DNA of 64,000 nucleotides, from positions 124,001 through 188,000 of the forward strand of contig NZ_SLXL01000001.1 of NCBI RefSeq assembly GCF_004345735.1, given 5' to 3'. This DNA comes from Rhodovulum adriaticum (GTDB lineage Bacteria; Pseudomonadota; Alphaproteobacteria; Rhodobacterales; Rhodobacteraceae). Made by a program: the position numbers and the translations under genes. Shown here one piece after another: positions 8,394 to 16,334 of this stretch (positions are counted from its first letter, which is position 1; the number at the start of each line of letters is the position of its first letter). The notes under the pieces were generated by a model. That model ran no database searches and was not told the origin of the DNA. It saw nothing but the letters and a program-made list of their open reading frames with translations.

Positions 8394-9332
8394 ATGAATT
8401 TCCGTTCCTACAACGATCTCATCCACCTGGTGCGGCGCAAGATGTCATCGCTGCCTGACGATATCGACCTTGTGGTGCATGTCCCGCGCAGCGGGATCAT
8501 TCCCGCCGCCCAGATCGCGCTGCACCGAAACCTGCCCATCGTGTCGCTGGACGAATACCTGTCGGGCGCGGATGACGCCACGCGGTTCAGCGCGCGCAAG
8601 CGGCGGGGCGGTGACGGCACGGGCCGGGTGCTGGTCGTGGATGACAGCGTGGGCGATGGCGGTGCGCTGGCGCGGGTGCGCGCGGCGCTGGCCGCCCATC
8701 CCGACGCGGGCAAGCGGCCGGTTTCCTTTCTGGCGGTCTACTGGTCGGGTGTGCCGGTCGAGGGGCTGGATTACTGGTTCGAAAAGGTGCCGCGCCCGCG
8801 GTTGTTCGAGTGGAACGCCCTGCATCACGAGGGGATGTCGAATTTCTGCGTCGATATCGACGGGGTGCTGTGCCGTGATCCGACCCGGGCGGAAAACGAC
8901 GATGGCGACTGCTATGCCGCCTTCCTGCGCGACACGGACCTGATTGCGACCCCCACCCACGAAATCGGCTGGCTGATCTCCAACCGGCTGGAAAAATACC
9001 GCCCCCAGACCGAGGATTGGCTGGCCCGCCACGGCATCCGCTATCGCGAACTGATCCTGCTGGACGGCGTCAGCGCCGAAACCCGCCGCAAGGCCGGTGC
9101 CCATGGCTGGTTCAAGGGCCGCACCTACCGCGACCTGCCGGCGGAACTGTTCATCGAAAGCGAACCCTTCCAGGCCCGCGACATCGCCCAGATCGCGGTC
9201 AAGCCGGTGCTATGCACCGAGAACTGGTCGCTTTACCGGCCCGACATGAACCGGCTGGACCAGCATGCCACCCAGGCCCGCGGGCTGCTGCGCCGCGCCG
9301 GGCGGGCACTGCGGCGCAAGCTGGGAGGATGA
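8394..9332 (+). CDS. Phosphoribosyltransferase-HAD phosphatase fusion (putative ribofuranosyl transfer)
   Basis: A 312-residue two-domain enzyme. Residues 1-140 form a type I phosphoribosyltransferase fold, with VVHVPRSGIIPAAQIA (27-42) and the PRPP loop VLVVDDSVGDGG (79-90). Residues 150-300 form a HAD hydrolase with motif I CVDIDGVLC (D154 and D156) and a later FIESEP acidic motif. Work on bacterial ribofuranose polysaccharides has shown that a phosphoribosyltransferase moves ribose 5-phosphate from PRPP onto a glycan and a HAD phosphatase removes the phosphate. This fusion has exactly those two activities, inside a glycan operon. I therefore infer beta-ribofuranosylation, not nucleotide salvage. 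The ATG lies 43 nt after the previous stop; the frame is open upstream only as a shadow. Confidence 0.75.
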   Translation: MNFRSYNDLIHLVRRKMSSLPDDIDLVVHVPRSGIIPAAQIALHRNLPIVSLDEYLSGADDATRFSARKRRGGDGTGRVLVVDDSVGDGGALARVRAALAAHPDAGKRPVSFLAVYWSGVPVEGLDYWFEKVPRPRLFEWNALHHEGMSNFCVDIDGVLCRDPTRAENDDGDCYAAFLRDTDLIATPTHEIGWLISNRLEKYRPQTEDWLARHGIRYRELILLDGVSAETRRKAGAHGWFKGRTYRDLPAELFIESEPFQARDIAQIAVKPVLCTENWSLYRPDMNRLDQHATQARGLLRRAGRALRRKLGG

Positions 9333-9333
9333 C

Positions 9334-10542
9334 ATGGCCGGACTCGCGCAGGACAGGTCGGCGCCACGCATCCTGGCCGTTTCGCACGAGTCGCTGCTGT
9401 ATGGCGCGCCGCGCAGCCTGACGATGATCTGCGCCTACATGCAGGGGCGCGCCCGGATGCGGATGCTGACCTTTGGGGCGGGCGACCTGGTGGGTTTCGC
9501 CCGTGGACAGGGGCTGGATCTTCGGATTCTGAACGCCTGCGATCGCATCCCCGACCCCACGCGCCCGCGGCTGGCCTACCGGATCCAGCAGAACTGGCTG
9601 CGCCTGCAGCGCCGGATATGTGCGATGGCGGTGTTCCTTGGCCTGCTGGCCGAGGTCCGGCGCGCAGACCTGGTCTACGTCAACACCGTGCTGCGCGCAG
9701 CCCCGGTCTGGGCCGCGCGGCTGATGCGCCGGCCCGTGGTGCTGCATGTGCGCGAGGCCGAGAATTACCTGTGCCCGCGGGGCGCGTGGCAGCGCTGGCG
9801 GCTGCGTTCGGTCCTGGGCAGCGCGTCCCGCGTGATCTGCGTGTCCGAGGCGGTGCGCCAACTGGTGCTGGACGTGCCCGGCACCGGATTAACGCCCGCC
9901 CATGTCCACACGGTGTATAACGGGATCGACGCGGGCGACTTCGCACCCGACAGCGGGGCACGCGCTGATTTCCGCGCAGCCCATGGCATACCGGCGGATG
10001 CGCCGGTGGCCTGTTTCGTGGGCAACATGCGCCCGCGCAAGGGGTTGGACCTGTTCCTGCGCGCCGCGACCGCGCTGCGTGCGGAATTTCCGCAGGCCCA
10101 TTTCGTCGTCGCGGGCGGCACGGAGGACGATGTTGCCGCATTCCGCCGCGACCACGTTCCCGCCGACCTGGCCCCTGCCGTGCATTTCCTGGGCTTTGTT
10201 CAGGACGTGCGCCCGGTGCTGTGGGGCGCGGACGTGTTCGCGATGCTGTCGCGCTGCGAGCCCTTCGCCCGCGTCAACCTGGAGGCCTCGGCCGCGGGGT
10301 GCGCCGTGGTTGCCACCGCCGTCGACGGCAACGTAGAGATTTTCGAGGACGAGGCGAACGCGCTGGTGATCCCGCCCGACGACCTGTCCGCCACGGTCAC
10401 CGCCCTGCGGCGCCTGCTGAGCGATGCGAAGCTGCGCGCGCGGCTGGCCGGACAGGCGCGCGCGGTGGTGACCGACCGTTTCACGCTGGCCGCCTGTCAC
10501 GACCGCGTCGCGGAAATCCTGATCGGCGAGGCGCGCGGATGA
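9334..10542 (+). CDS. Glycosyltransferase family 4
   Basis: A 402-residue GT-B retaining glycosyltransferase. The C-terminal donor-binding domain shows CFVGNMRPRKGLDLFLRAA (about 225-243) and the EX7E motif EPFARVNLE followed by ASAAGCAVVAT. The N-terminal acceptor domain starts with RILAVSHESLLYGAPRSL. The ATG is placed by a GGGAGG site 5-10 nt upstream, one base after the previous stop. An in-frame ATG 69 nt earlier lies inside the preceding gene and is less likely. It probably adds one sugar to the lipid-linked repeat; donor and linkage are unknown. Confidence 0.88.
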   Translation: MAGLAQDRSAPRILAVSHESLLYGAPRSLTMICAYMQGRARMRMLTFGAGDLVGFARGQGLDLRILNACDRIPDPTRPRLAYRIQQNWLRLQRRICAMAVFLGLLAEVRRADLVYVNTVLRAAPVWAARLMRRPVVLHVREAENYLCPRGAWQRWRLRSVLGSASRVICVSEAVRQLVLDVPGTGLTPAHVHTVYNGIDAGDFAPDSGARADFRAAHGIPADAPVACFVGNMRPRKGLDLFLRAATALRAEFPQAHFVVAGGTEDDVAAFRRDHVPADLAPAVHFLGFVQDVRPVLWGADVFAMLSRCEPFARVNLEASAAGCAVVATAVDGNVEIFEDEANALVIPPDDLSATVTALRRLLSDAKLRARLAGQARAVVTDRFTLAACHDRVAEILIGEARG

Positions 10543-11501
10543 CCGCCGCACCGTCCCTTGCCGTCGGGATTCCGACCTATTTCCGCAGCGCTGACCTGCT
10601 GCGGCTGGTGAAGGGGCTGACTGCCGCCGATCCAGACCTGCCGGTCACGGTGATCGACGACGGCCCCGACCCCGCGACCGCCGAGGCGCTAGCAGATGCC
10701 GGCCCGCGCGTCCGGCTGATCCGGCACGAAACCAATCGCGGCTACGCCCACAGCTTTGCCGAGTTGATCGAGGGCTGCTCTGCCGATTACCTGCTGGTCA
10801 GTGCCGATGACGACCTTTGCGATGCCGCGGGGTTGGCGCGCAGCCGCGCGCTGCTGACTGCGCGCCGGCCGGATTTCGCCGCGACCCAGTTCCTTGACCG
10901 CGCGGGCGCGATAAAGCGGGGACAGCCCGCCGCAGGGCCCGTCGCCCTGGCCGATATCCGCGATGCCAGCGGTCACGCGCCGGGGCTGATCTACCGCGTG
11001 GCGGCCGCGCGCCGCGCGCTACCGTTCCTGCAGGCGCGGCTGGCGGCGGACTGTTACGCCGCGCGAATCTATCCCCAGACCCTGCTGGTTTACACGATGG
11101 CCCTTCAAGGGGCGGCCTGCACATGGCTGCCCGCCGCCCCCATCACAGAGGGTGCCGCCCACCCGCCGAGCCTGTCTGACAGCGACGGAACCGCCTATCA
11201 CAGCCCGGCCGGGCGGCTGCGCGAACAGGCGGCTTTTGCGCAGGCGTTCACCGCGCTGGCCGGTTTCGTCCCCGCCCAGGCGCAGGACAGGTTGGCGGCC
11301 ATCGCCACGCTGCACGACCAGGACGCCTATCGCCGCTTCATGCGCGCGCTGCGGCTGCACCACCCCGAGCTGGTCGAGGACTGGATATCGGGCAGCCTGT
11401 TCTATTGCCGCAACTCGCTGGCCCGCCACCTGCTGAACCTGTGGTCCTGGCGGCGCGCACGTCGGCGGGCCGAGCGCACCCTGCGAAAGGAGAGCCGATG
11501 A
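10539..11501 (+). CDS. Glycosyltransferase family 2
   Basis: A 320-residue GT-A fold glycosyltransferase that starts at the ATG in the ATGA overlap. The N-terminal domain has LAVGIPTYFRSADLLRLV (residues 7-24), VTVIDDGPDP and the metal-binding LLVSADDDL (near 86-94). The C-terminal half is helix-rich and poorly conserved, ending in a basic tail (WSWRRARRRAERTLRKESR). It belongs to the same coupled series as its neighbours. The donor sugar is not predictable. Confidence 0.85.
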   Translation: MTAAPSLAVGIPTYFRSADLLRLVKGLTAADPDLPVTVIDDGPDPATAEALADAGPRVRLIRHETNRGYAHSFAELIEGCSADYLLVSADDDLCDAAGLARSRALLTARRPDFAATQFLDRAGAIKRGQPAAGPVALADIRDASGHAPGLIYRVAAARRALPFLQARLAADCYAARIYPQTLLVYTMALQGAACTWLPAAPITEGAAHPPSLSDSDGTAYHSPAGRLREQAAFAQAFTALAGFVPAQAQDRLAAIATLHDQDAYRRFMRALRLHHPELVEDWISGSLFYCRNSLARHLLNLWSWRRARRRAERTLRKESR

Positions 11502-12337
11502 CCCTGCGCGACGATATCAGCTGGATGCGGACCGAGGGGCGGCGCGTGCGCCGGGTTGCCCGGCTGCGCCGCGCGCATGGCCTGGCGGCCTTCCGTCTGG
11601 AGGAGGCGCGCATGCGCAAGACCTCTGACACGCTGATCGTGCTGGGGTCAGGGCGGTCGGTCTGCCGCCTGGACGACACGGACTGGCAGCGGATCGGGCG
11701 CGAAACCGACACGCTGGGGCTGAATTTCTGGATGCTGCATCCCTTTACCCCGACCTTTTACCAGTTCGAGGCCGGCCCCACCCCCGAGCGCACCCGCCAG
11801 TTCGAAACCTTCCTGGCCGAGCGCGCCGCGCGGATGCGCGCCAGCATGATGATCTACAAGGATATAGAGCGTCACCAGCTGGACCTGTCGCGCCTGCCGC
11901 CGGAAACCGTGAAAACCCTGCGCGTGCTGAACAAGGTCAACCTGCCCGTGGATGACGAGGCGCGGCTGGCCCGCACCCTGCGCCTGTGCCGGGCGGCGGG
12001 GCTGACGCGGCGCACGGGGCTGTTGCTGTTCGCGCGGGCCTCCATCGTGCAGGCGCTGACCTTTGGGGCGGAAATGGGGTATCGCCGCATCGTTCTGGCG
12101 GGGGTGGACCTGAACGACACCCGCTATTTCTGGGATGAGGATCCCGCGCTGTCGTGGTTCGGCAATGCGCAACCCGGCCAGGTGCATCGCACGATGGATC
12201 CCGGCGTGGCCGGGGTGCCGGTGGACCGGGTGGTGATGCTGTTCCGCGACCTGTGGCTGCAACCGGAGGGGATCGAACTGTTCTGCGGGCATGCCACCTC
12301 GGCGTTGCATCCCCGCCTGCCGGCGTATTTCGGATGA
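11498..12337 (+). CDS. GT42/CstII-like candidate sialyltransferase
   Basis: A 279-residue protein that I cannot assign with certainty, but whose layout parallels the Campylobacter CstI/CstII sialyltransferases. It has a beta-strand/loop start LIVLGSGRSVCRLDD (46-60), which in Cst proteins is a GNGPSL nucleotide loop. There is a GLNFWMLHPFTPTFYQFEA stretch (74-92) where Cst has RCNQFYFED. A GYRRIVLAGVDLNDTRYFW segment (194-212) corresponds to GYKEIYLSGIDFYQNGSSYAF. H230 lies in VHRTMDP, at the place of the catalytic histidine, and a terminal VDRVVMLFRDL...IELFCGHATSALHP matches the last Cst helix and strand. MptE/DUF115-like glycan proteins share part of this plan and are the main alternative. 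The CMP-Neu5Ac genes in the same operon make sialyl transfer plausible. Confidence 0.45.
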   Translation: MTLRDDISWMRTEGRRVRRVARLRRAHGLAAFRLEEARMRKTSDTLIVLGSGRSVCRLDDTDWQRIGRETDTLGLNFWMLHPFTPTFYQFEAGPTPERTRQFETFLAERAARMRASMMIYKDIERHQLDLSRLPPETVKTLRVLNKVNLPVDDEARLARTLRLCRAAGLTRRTGLLLFARASIVQALTFGAEMGYRRIVLAGVDLNDTRYFWDEDPALSWFGNAQPGQVHRTMDPGVAGVPVDRVVMLFRDLWLQPEGIELFCGHATSALHPRLPAYFG

Positions 12338-13203
12338 GCGCGCGGCGGATCTCGGTCATCGCGCCATGTTTCCGCGACTGGGGGCGGGCGGCGGAACTGG
12401 TGCGCGCGCTGATCGCCCAGAGCGTGACGGATTTCGAGATCCTGCTGGTCAACAACGCCCCCGACGATCCGCCGCCCGCCGATTTTCCTGCCGATCCGCG
12501 GCTGACGATCCTGACCGAACCCGCGCCGGGATCCTATGCGGCGCGCAACCGGGGCGCGGGTGTGGCGCAGGGGCACTATCTGGCCTTCACCGACAGCGAT
12601 TGCCTGCCCGAGGCGGACTGGCTGGCGGCCTTTCTGGAGTGCGCGGCGCACCATGACGGGCTGATCTCGGGGCGGGTGCGGATGTTCAGCACCGAACACG
12701 CGATGAACCGCCTGAACTGGGCCGAATCCTATGACTATTTTTTCGGCATCAACCAGGAAATCTACGCCCGCGACGGGGTGGCCGCGACCGCCAGCCTGTT
12801 CCTGCCGCGCGCCCTGTTCCAGGCTGCGGGCGGGTTTGACGCCAGCCTGAAATCGGGTGGCGACGTGGAATTCTGCCAGCGCGCCGCGCGCCATCATGCT
12901 GGCCCCGGCCCCGCGCTGATCCATTGCCCGCAGGCGGTGCTGCGCCATCCCTTGCGCAGTGATCTGCCGGGGCTTTTGTCCAAGGCCCGGCGCGTCGCGG
13001 GCGGCCGCGCGCAACGCGACCGCTGGCCGGTTCTGCGCATCGTGCTGGCGCCCCCGCTGGTCCGGCTGCGCATCCTGATGGAAAAGCCCAATCCCGGCGG
13101 CACGGCCCGGTTGAAGGCGCTGGTCCTGATCTTCCGCATCAAGGCGTTGGAAATCGTCGAAACGCTGAGCGTTCTGCTGCTGCGCCGCGCGCCGCGGCGC
13201 TGA
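12334..13203 (+). CDS. Glycosyltransferase family 2
   Basis: A 289-residue GT-A glycosyltransferase, last of the 13-gene coupled run (ATGA start). Motifs are ISVIAPCFRDWGRAAEL (6-22), ILLVNNAPDD, AARNRGAGVAQGHYLAFTDSD (about 69-89, TDSD being the metal/nucleotide site) and GGFDASLKSGGDVEFCQRA (acceptor-side loop with the catalytic-base-like acidic residues). The C-terminus is hydrophobic and basic, suggesting a peripheral attachment to the inner membrane. Six bases separate its stop from that of the convergent dehydrogenase gene. Confidence 0.88.
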   Translation: MSARRISVIAPCFRDWGRAAELVRALIAQSVTDFEILLVNNAPDDPPPADFPADPRLTILTEPAPGSYAARNRGAGVAQGHYLAFTDSDCLPEADWLAAFLECAAHHDGLISGRVRMFSTEHAMNRLNWAESYDYFFGINQEIYARDGVAATASLFLPRALFQAAGGFDASLKSGGDVEFCQRAARHHAGPGPALIHCPQAVLRHPLRSDLPGLLSKARRVAGGRAQRDRWPVLRIVLAPPLVRLRILMEKPNPGGTARLKALVLIFRIKALEIVETLSVLLLRRAPRR

Positions 13204-13209
13204 GCCCTG

Positions 13210-14505
13210 TTACAGCCGCAGGTCGGACTGGGCCGCGGGCAGCAGATGTTTCAGATCGTAAAGGACATGGTCCGGCTTGCCGAGGGCGCGAATGCCCTCT
13301 GCCCCGCGCTGGCGGAACTCCTCGTGCGCAACGCAGAGAACGATACCGTCATAGCTGCCCGGCTGCGGGTCGGCCACGATGTCCAGCCCGTATTCATGCC
13401 GGGCCTCATCGGGATCCACCCAGGGGTCGTGCACATCAACCTGGGCCCCGTAATCGCGCAGCTCGGCGATAACGTCGACGACGCGGGTATTGCGCAGATC
13501 GGGGCAGTTCTCCTTGAAGGTCAGCCCCATCACCAGCACCCGCGCCCCATCCACCGGCAGGCGGCGGCGCAGCATCGCCTTGACCATCTGCCCGGCAACA
13601 TAGGCGCCCATGCCGTCATTGATGCGCCGGCCTGCCAGGATGATCTCGGGGCGGTGGCCGATCGCCTCGGCCTTGTGGGTCAGGTAGTAGGGATCGACGC
13701 CGATGCAGTGCCCGCCGACCAGCCCCGGCCGAAAGGGGATAAAGTTCCACTTGGTTCCAGCGGCCTCCAGCACGGCCTGGGTGTCCAGCCCCATGCGGTT
13801 GAAGATCATCGCCAGTTCGTTGATCAGCGCGATGTTCAGGTCGCGTTGGGTGTTTTCGATGACCTTGGCGGCCTCGGCGACGCGGATGCTGGCGGCCTTG
13901 TAGGTGCCGGCGTTTATGATCTGGCCGTACAGCGCATCCACCACCTCGGCCACCTGGGGGGTGGAACCGGCCGTGACCTTGCGGATATCGGCCAGCCGGT
14001 GCTGCTTGTCGCCGGGGTTGATCCGCTCGGGGCTGTAGCCGACCCAAAAATCGCGATTGAAGGTCAGCCCGGACACCCGTTCCAGCACCGGCACGCAGTC
14101 CTCTTCGGTGGCGCCGGGATAGACGGTGGATTCATAGATCACCAGCCCGCCGGGGCGCAGCGCCGCCCCCACCGTTTCCGAGGCGCGCATCAGCGGCGTC
14201 AGGTCGGGCTGCTTGTGCGCGTCGATGGGCGTGGGCACCGTCACGATGAAGGTATCGCATTCCGCCAGAACGGACGGATCGGCGGAAAAACGCAAACCAT
14301 CCGCGGCGGCCAGTTCCTCGGGCGTGACCTCACGCGTGTCGTCGTTCCCGGCCTCAAGCGCCGCGATTCGCCCCGCATTGATGTCGAACCCGACCACGGC
14401 GCGGTGGCGGCCGAAGGCCACGGCCAGCGGCAGACCCACATAGCCCAGCCCGATGATGGCGATCCGGCGTTCCGCTGCCGGGATAAGGTCTGCAATCTCT
14501 GACAC
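13210..14505 (-). CDS. UDP-GlcNAc/UDP-glucose 6-dehydrogenase family (TviB/WbpA type)
   Basis: Oxidises a UDP-sugar at C6 twice with NAD to a UDP-uronic acid, using a covalent thioester on cysteine. The 431-residue protein has the Rossmann motif [18 protein letters not shown] (15-32), [27 protein letters not shown] and the active-site loop [15 protein letters not shown] with C267. It ends in the UDP-binding domain with [16 protein letters not shown]. Motifs and length (TviB is about 425 residues) favour the N-acetylhexosamine uronic acid branch. I chose the GTG at 14505, 15 residues before the Rossmann strand. No ATG is in frame near by and the ribosome-binding site is weak, so the start is the least certain part. 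The gene runs against the flanking operon. Confidence 0.9.
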   Translation of the reverse strand: MSEIADLIPAAERRIAIIGLGYVGLPLAVAFGRHRAVVGFDINAGRIAALEAGNDDTREVTPEELAAADGLRFSADPSVLAECDTFIVTVPTPIDAHKQPDLTPLMRASETVGAALRPGGLVIYESTVYPGATEEDCVPVLERVSGLTFNRDFWVGYSPERINPGDKQHRLADIRKVTAGSTPQVAEVVDALYGQIINAGTYKAASIRVAEAAKVIENTQRDLNIALINELAMIFNRMGLDTQAVLEAAGTKWNFIPFRPGLVGGHCIGVDPYYLTHKAEAIGHRPEIILAGRRINDGMGAYVAGQMVKAMLRRRLPVDGARVLVMGLTFKENCPDLRNTRVVDVIAELRDYGAQVDVHDPWVDPDEARHEYGLDIVADPQPGSYDGIVLCVAHEEFRQRGAEGIRALGKPDHVLYDLKHLLPAAQSDLRL

Positions 14506-14697
14506 GGAAAGGGCCCCTGCGCGAACGGGAAAGTCAAATACGCCCCATGGAATAAGCGGCTTTGCCCCTGGGAACAAGACGCAGAGACAGCACCACCAGC
14601 GCGCGGTGGCTTTACCGCATCGCAAAGCGCGCTGCAGCACATCTGCGGGGCATGGCCGCCCGGCATGGGCGGTCGCAACCTGTTGGAGGCACCAGCC

Positions 14698-14964
14698 ATG
14701 AAGAACCCTTTTGAACGCCGCAGCCCCTCGCTGGACGGGCCCGCCACGGACATCCTGCCGGTCACGCCCGACGACGCCGCCGATCTGCCCGCGATGGCAA
14801 TCGCGCTCTATGTCGAGGGCGGCGGCGATCTGGCTCTGGTCACCCCGCGCGGGGAGGAAAGACAGGTGAGCGTGCCCGATTTCTTCTTCCTGCCCGTGGG
14901 CACCCGCCGGGTGCGCGCCACCGGCACGACCGCCAGCGGCATCCACGCGCTGGTGTTCGCCTGA
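14698..14964 (+). CDS. ghsA: Gene-transfer-agent head spike base protein (RCAP_rcc01079 family)
   Basis: An 88-residue protein with the hallmark pattern of the Rhodobacter spike-base family: [20 protein letters not shown] at the N-terminus, [20 protein letters not shown] in the middle, [20 protein letters not shown] near the end and the final GIHALVF. In R. capsulatus the homologue forms the base of head spikes on gene transfer agent particles, which bind the recipient capsule. A GGAGG lies 7 nt before the ATG, while an in-frame ATG 33 nt earlier lacks one. The stop overlaps the next start as TGATG. No capsid, portal or terminase genes are in the window, as expected for a spike locus that sits apart from the main GTA cluster. 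Confidence 0.82.
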   Translation: MKNPFERRSPSLDGPATDILPVTPDDAADLPAMAIALYVEGGGDLALVTPRGEERQVSVPDFFFLPVGTRRVRATGTTASGIHALVFA

Positions 14965-15809
14965 TGGGCTGGCTGGGAACCGGCGCGAACAGCCTTGCGC
15001 TGCGCCTCCGCCGGGCAGGGATGGGCGGGGGCAGGCCGCCGGACCTGCCTGCCGCGACGGGGGGCATGATCGCCGACATCACCGACCCCGACGATGGGCT
15101 GGCCTATACCGCGCACACCTTTACCGCAGACGGGGGATTCACGGTCCTGACGGGCGGGGAGTTCGAGTGCTTGGTCTTGGGCGGCGGCGCCTCGGGCGCC
15201 GCCAACAGCGACGGGCGCACGGGCAATGGCGGCGGGGCTGCGGGGAGTGTCCGGCAGGGCACCATAACGCTGTCAGCGGGCACATACCCGGTCGTGATCG
15301 GCGCGGGCGGGCCGGGTGTGACCAGCGCCGGGACGCCGGTTGATGGCAATGACGGCGGGGCCAGTTCGGCGCTTGGGGTTACGGCGCCGGGCGGGCTTGG
15401 TGGTATCGCGGCACTCTCGGCCTTTTCCGACGCGCCCGGCGGCGGCAACGCGGATTACAGCGGCGGCACGGGCGCCGGTAGCGCCGAAGGCGGCGGCGGC
15501 GCTGGCGCCGGTGGCGATGGGGACAATGCCACCAGCGCGCAGGCAGGCGACGGCGGGCCAGGGGTCGTGTCCTCGATCAGTGGCACGGCTGCCCCCTATG
15601 GCGGCGGCGGCGGCGGGTCTGGCAGTGATGGCGACGGGATCGGCGGCACGGGCGGCGGCACAGATGGCAATGGCGCGGGCGACAGCCTTTCGGCCCCGGC
15701 CAACTCTGGCAGCGGCTCTGGCGGGGTGTCCGGGTCCGGCGTTTCCGCAGTGGCCAGTGGGGACGGCGGCTCTGGTCTTGTGATTATCCGTTACCGAAGG
15801 ACGGCGTGA
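14964..15809 (+). CDS. Glycine-rich phage-like head-spike/fibre protein
   Basis: A 281-residue protein, over a third glycine from about residue 75 on. After a short N-terminal part it enters a repeat-like region beginning [20 protein letters not shown], then runs of three to six glycines, and ends with the motif [12 protein letters not shown]. That is the typical end of glycine-rich tail-fibre domains (GGSGIVIIRY). Such stretches fold as sandwiched polyglycine helices in phage adhesins. Position directly after the spike base (TGATG overlap) suggests it is the spike fibre that contacts surface polysaccharide, the role of GhsB in R. capsulatus. That assignment is by context, not by sequence identity. 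No signal peptide is seen, consistent with particle assembly in the cytosol. Confidence 0.65.
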   Translation: MGWLGTGANSLALRLRRAGMGGGRPPDLPAATGGMIADITDPDDGLAYTAHTFTADGGFTVLTGGEFECLVLGGGASGAANSDGRTGNGGGAAGSVRQGTITLSAGTYPVVIGAGGPGVTSAGTPVDGNDGGASSALGVTAPGGLGGIAALSAFSDAPGGGNADYSGGTGAGSAEGGGGAGAGGDGDNATSAQAGDGGPGVVSSISGTAAPYGGGGGGSGSDGDGIGGTGGGTDGNGAGDSLSAPANSGSGSGGVSGSGVSAVASGDGGSGLVIIRYRRTA

Positions 15810-16276
15810 TGCGGATCACCTACGACATTTGGACCGGGACGTTCGCGTTCGACACGTCGGGCGCGCGGCCCTTCGGCGCCAATATCGAGGCCCGGCTGGA
15901 CCGGCACGGGCAGGTCGTCGCCTTTGACGGGCTGTCCTTCGGGATGGTCCTGTCCCGAAACGGGGCCGAGGCGCTGCGCCAGACCTTTCCGCCGCCGGGC
16001 GTGAGATATGTCAGCACCGATCAGGATCTGCTGACCAGCGTGCCCGTGCGCTGGCGCCCCGACGAGGCGATCACCCTGGATGTCTGGATGACCAATGAGG
16101 GCACGACAGTGGCCGGCACCCATGCGTTCGTTGCACCGCGCCCGGCGCAGCCCTGGCCATCCTGGATATGGGACGCGGGAAAGGCCCGCTGGATGGCGCC
16201 GGTGGCGTATCCGCAGGACGGCGGGGTATATGACTGGGACGAGGCCAGCGGCCAGTGGGTCGCCGCCCCATCCTGA
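15809..16276 (+). CDS. Phage-like structural protein of unknown function
   Basis: A 155-residue protein translated from the ATG in a TGATG overlap with the glycine-rich gene (a GTG three bases earlier is in frame). The N-terminal two thirds are beta-rich with no family I recognise. The C-terminus has the tryptophan-proline pattern WPSWIWDAGKARWMAPVAYP followed by DGGVYDWDEASGQWVA, a kind of tail often found at the ends of phage tail and fibre proteins. It is likely a third component or chaperone of the head spike encoded by the two preceding genes. A strong inverted repeat follows within 10 nt. Confidence 0.55.
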   Translation: MRITYDIWTGTFAFDTSGARPFGANIEARLDRHGQVVAFDGLSFGMVLSRNGAEALRQTFPPPGVRYVSTDQDLLTSVPVRWRPDEAITLDVWMTNEGTTVAGTHAFVAPRPAQPWPSWIWDAGKARWMAPVAYPQDGGVYDWDEASGQWVAAPS

Positions 16277-16285
16277 AAACGTGAA

Positions 16286-16311
16286 AAGGCCGCGCCACCA
16301 GGCGCGGCCTT
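16286..16311. terminator. Bidirectional intrinsic terminator
   Basis: Perfect inverted repeat GGCCGCGCC (16288-16296), loop ACCA, GGCGCGGCC (16301-16309), extended by AA and TT at the ends. It lies between the convergent stops of the phage-like gene (16276) and the sulfotransferase gene (16335), so it can serve both strands. The T tract is short. Confidence 0.75.
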
Positions 16312-16334
16312 GCCTGACCGTGCAAGGGGGCAGG

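Noticed and set aside
13246-14502. Open frame of 418 codons on the plus strand
   Set aside because: Antisense to the nucleotide-sugar dehydrogenase, which has all catalytic motifs.
15180-15780. GGC-rich repetitive DNA
   Set aside because: It encodes the glycine runs of the spike-fibre protein; the period is irregular and it is not a separate repeat element.
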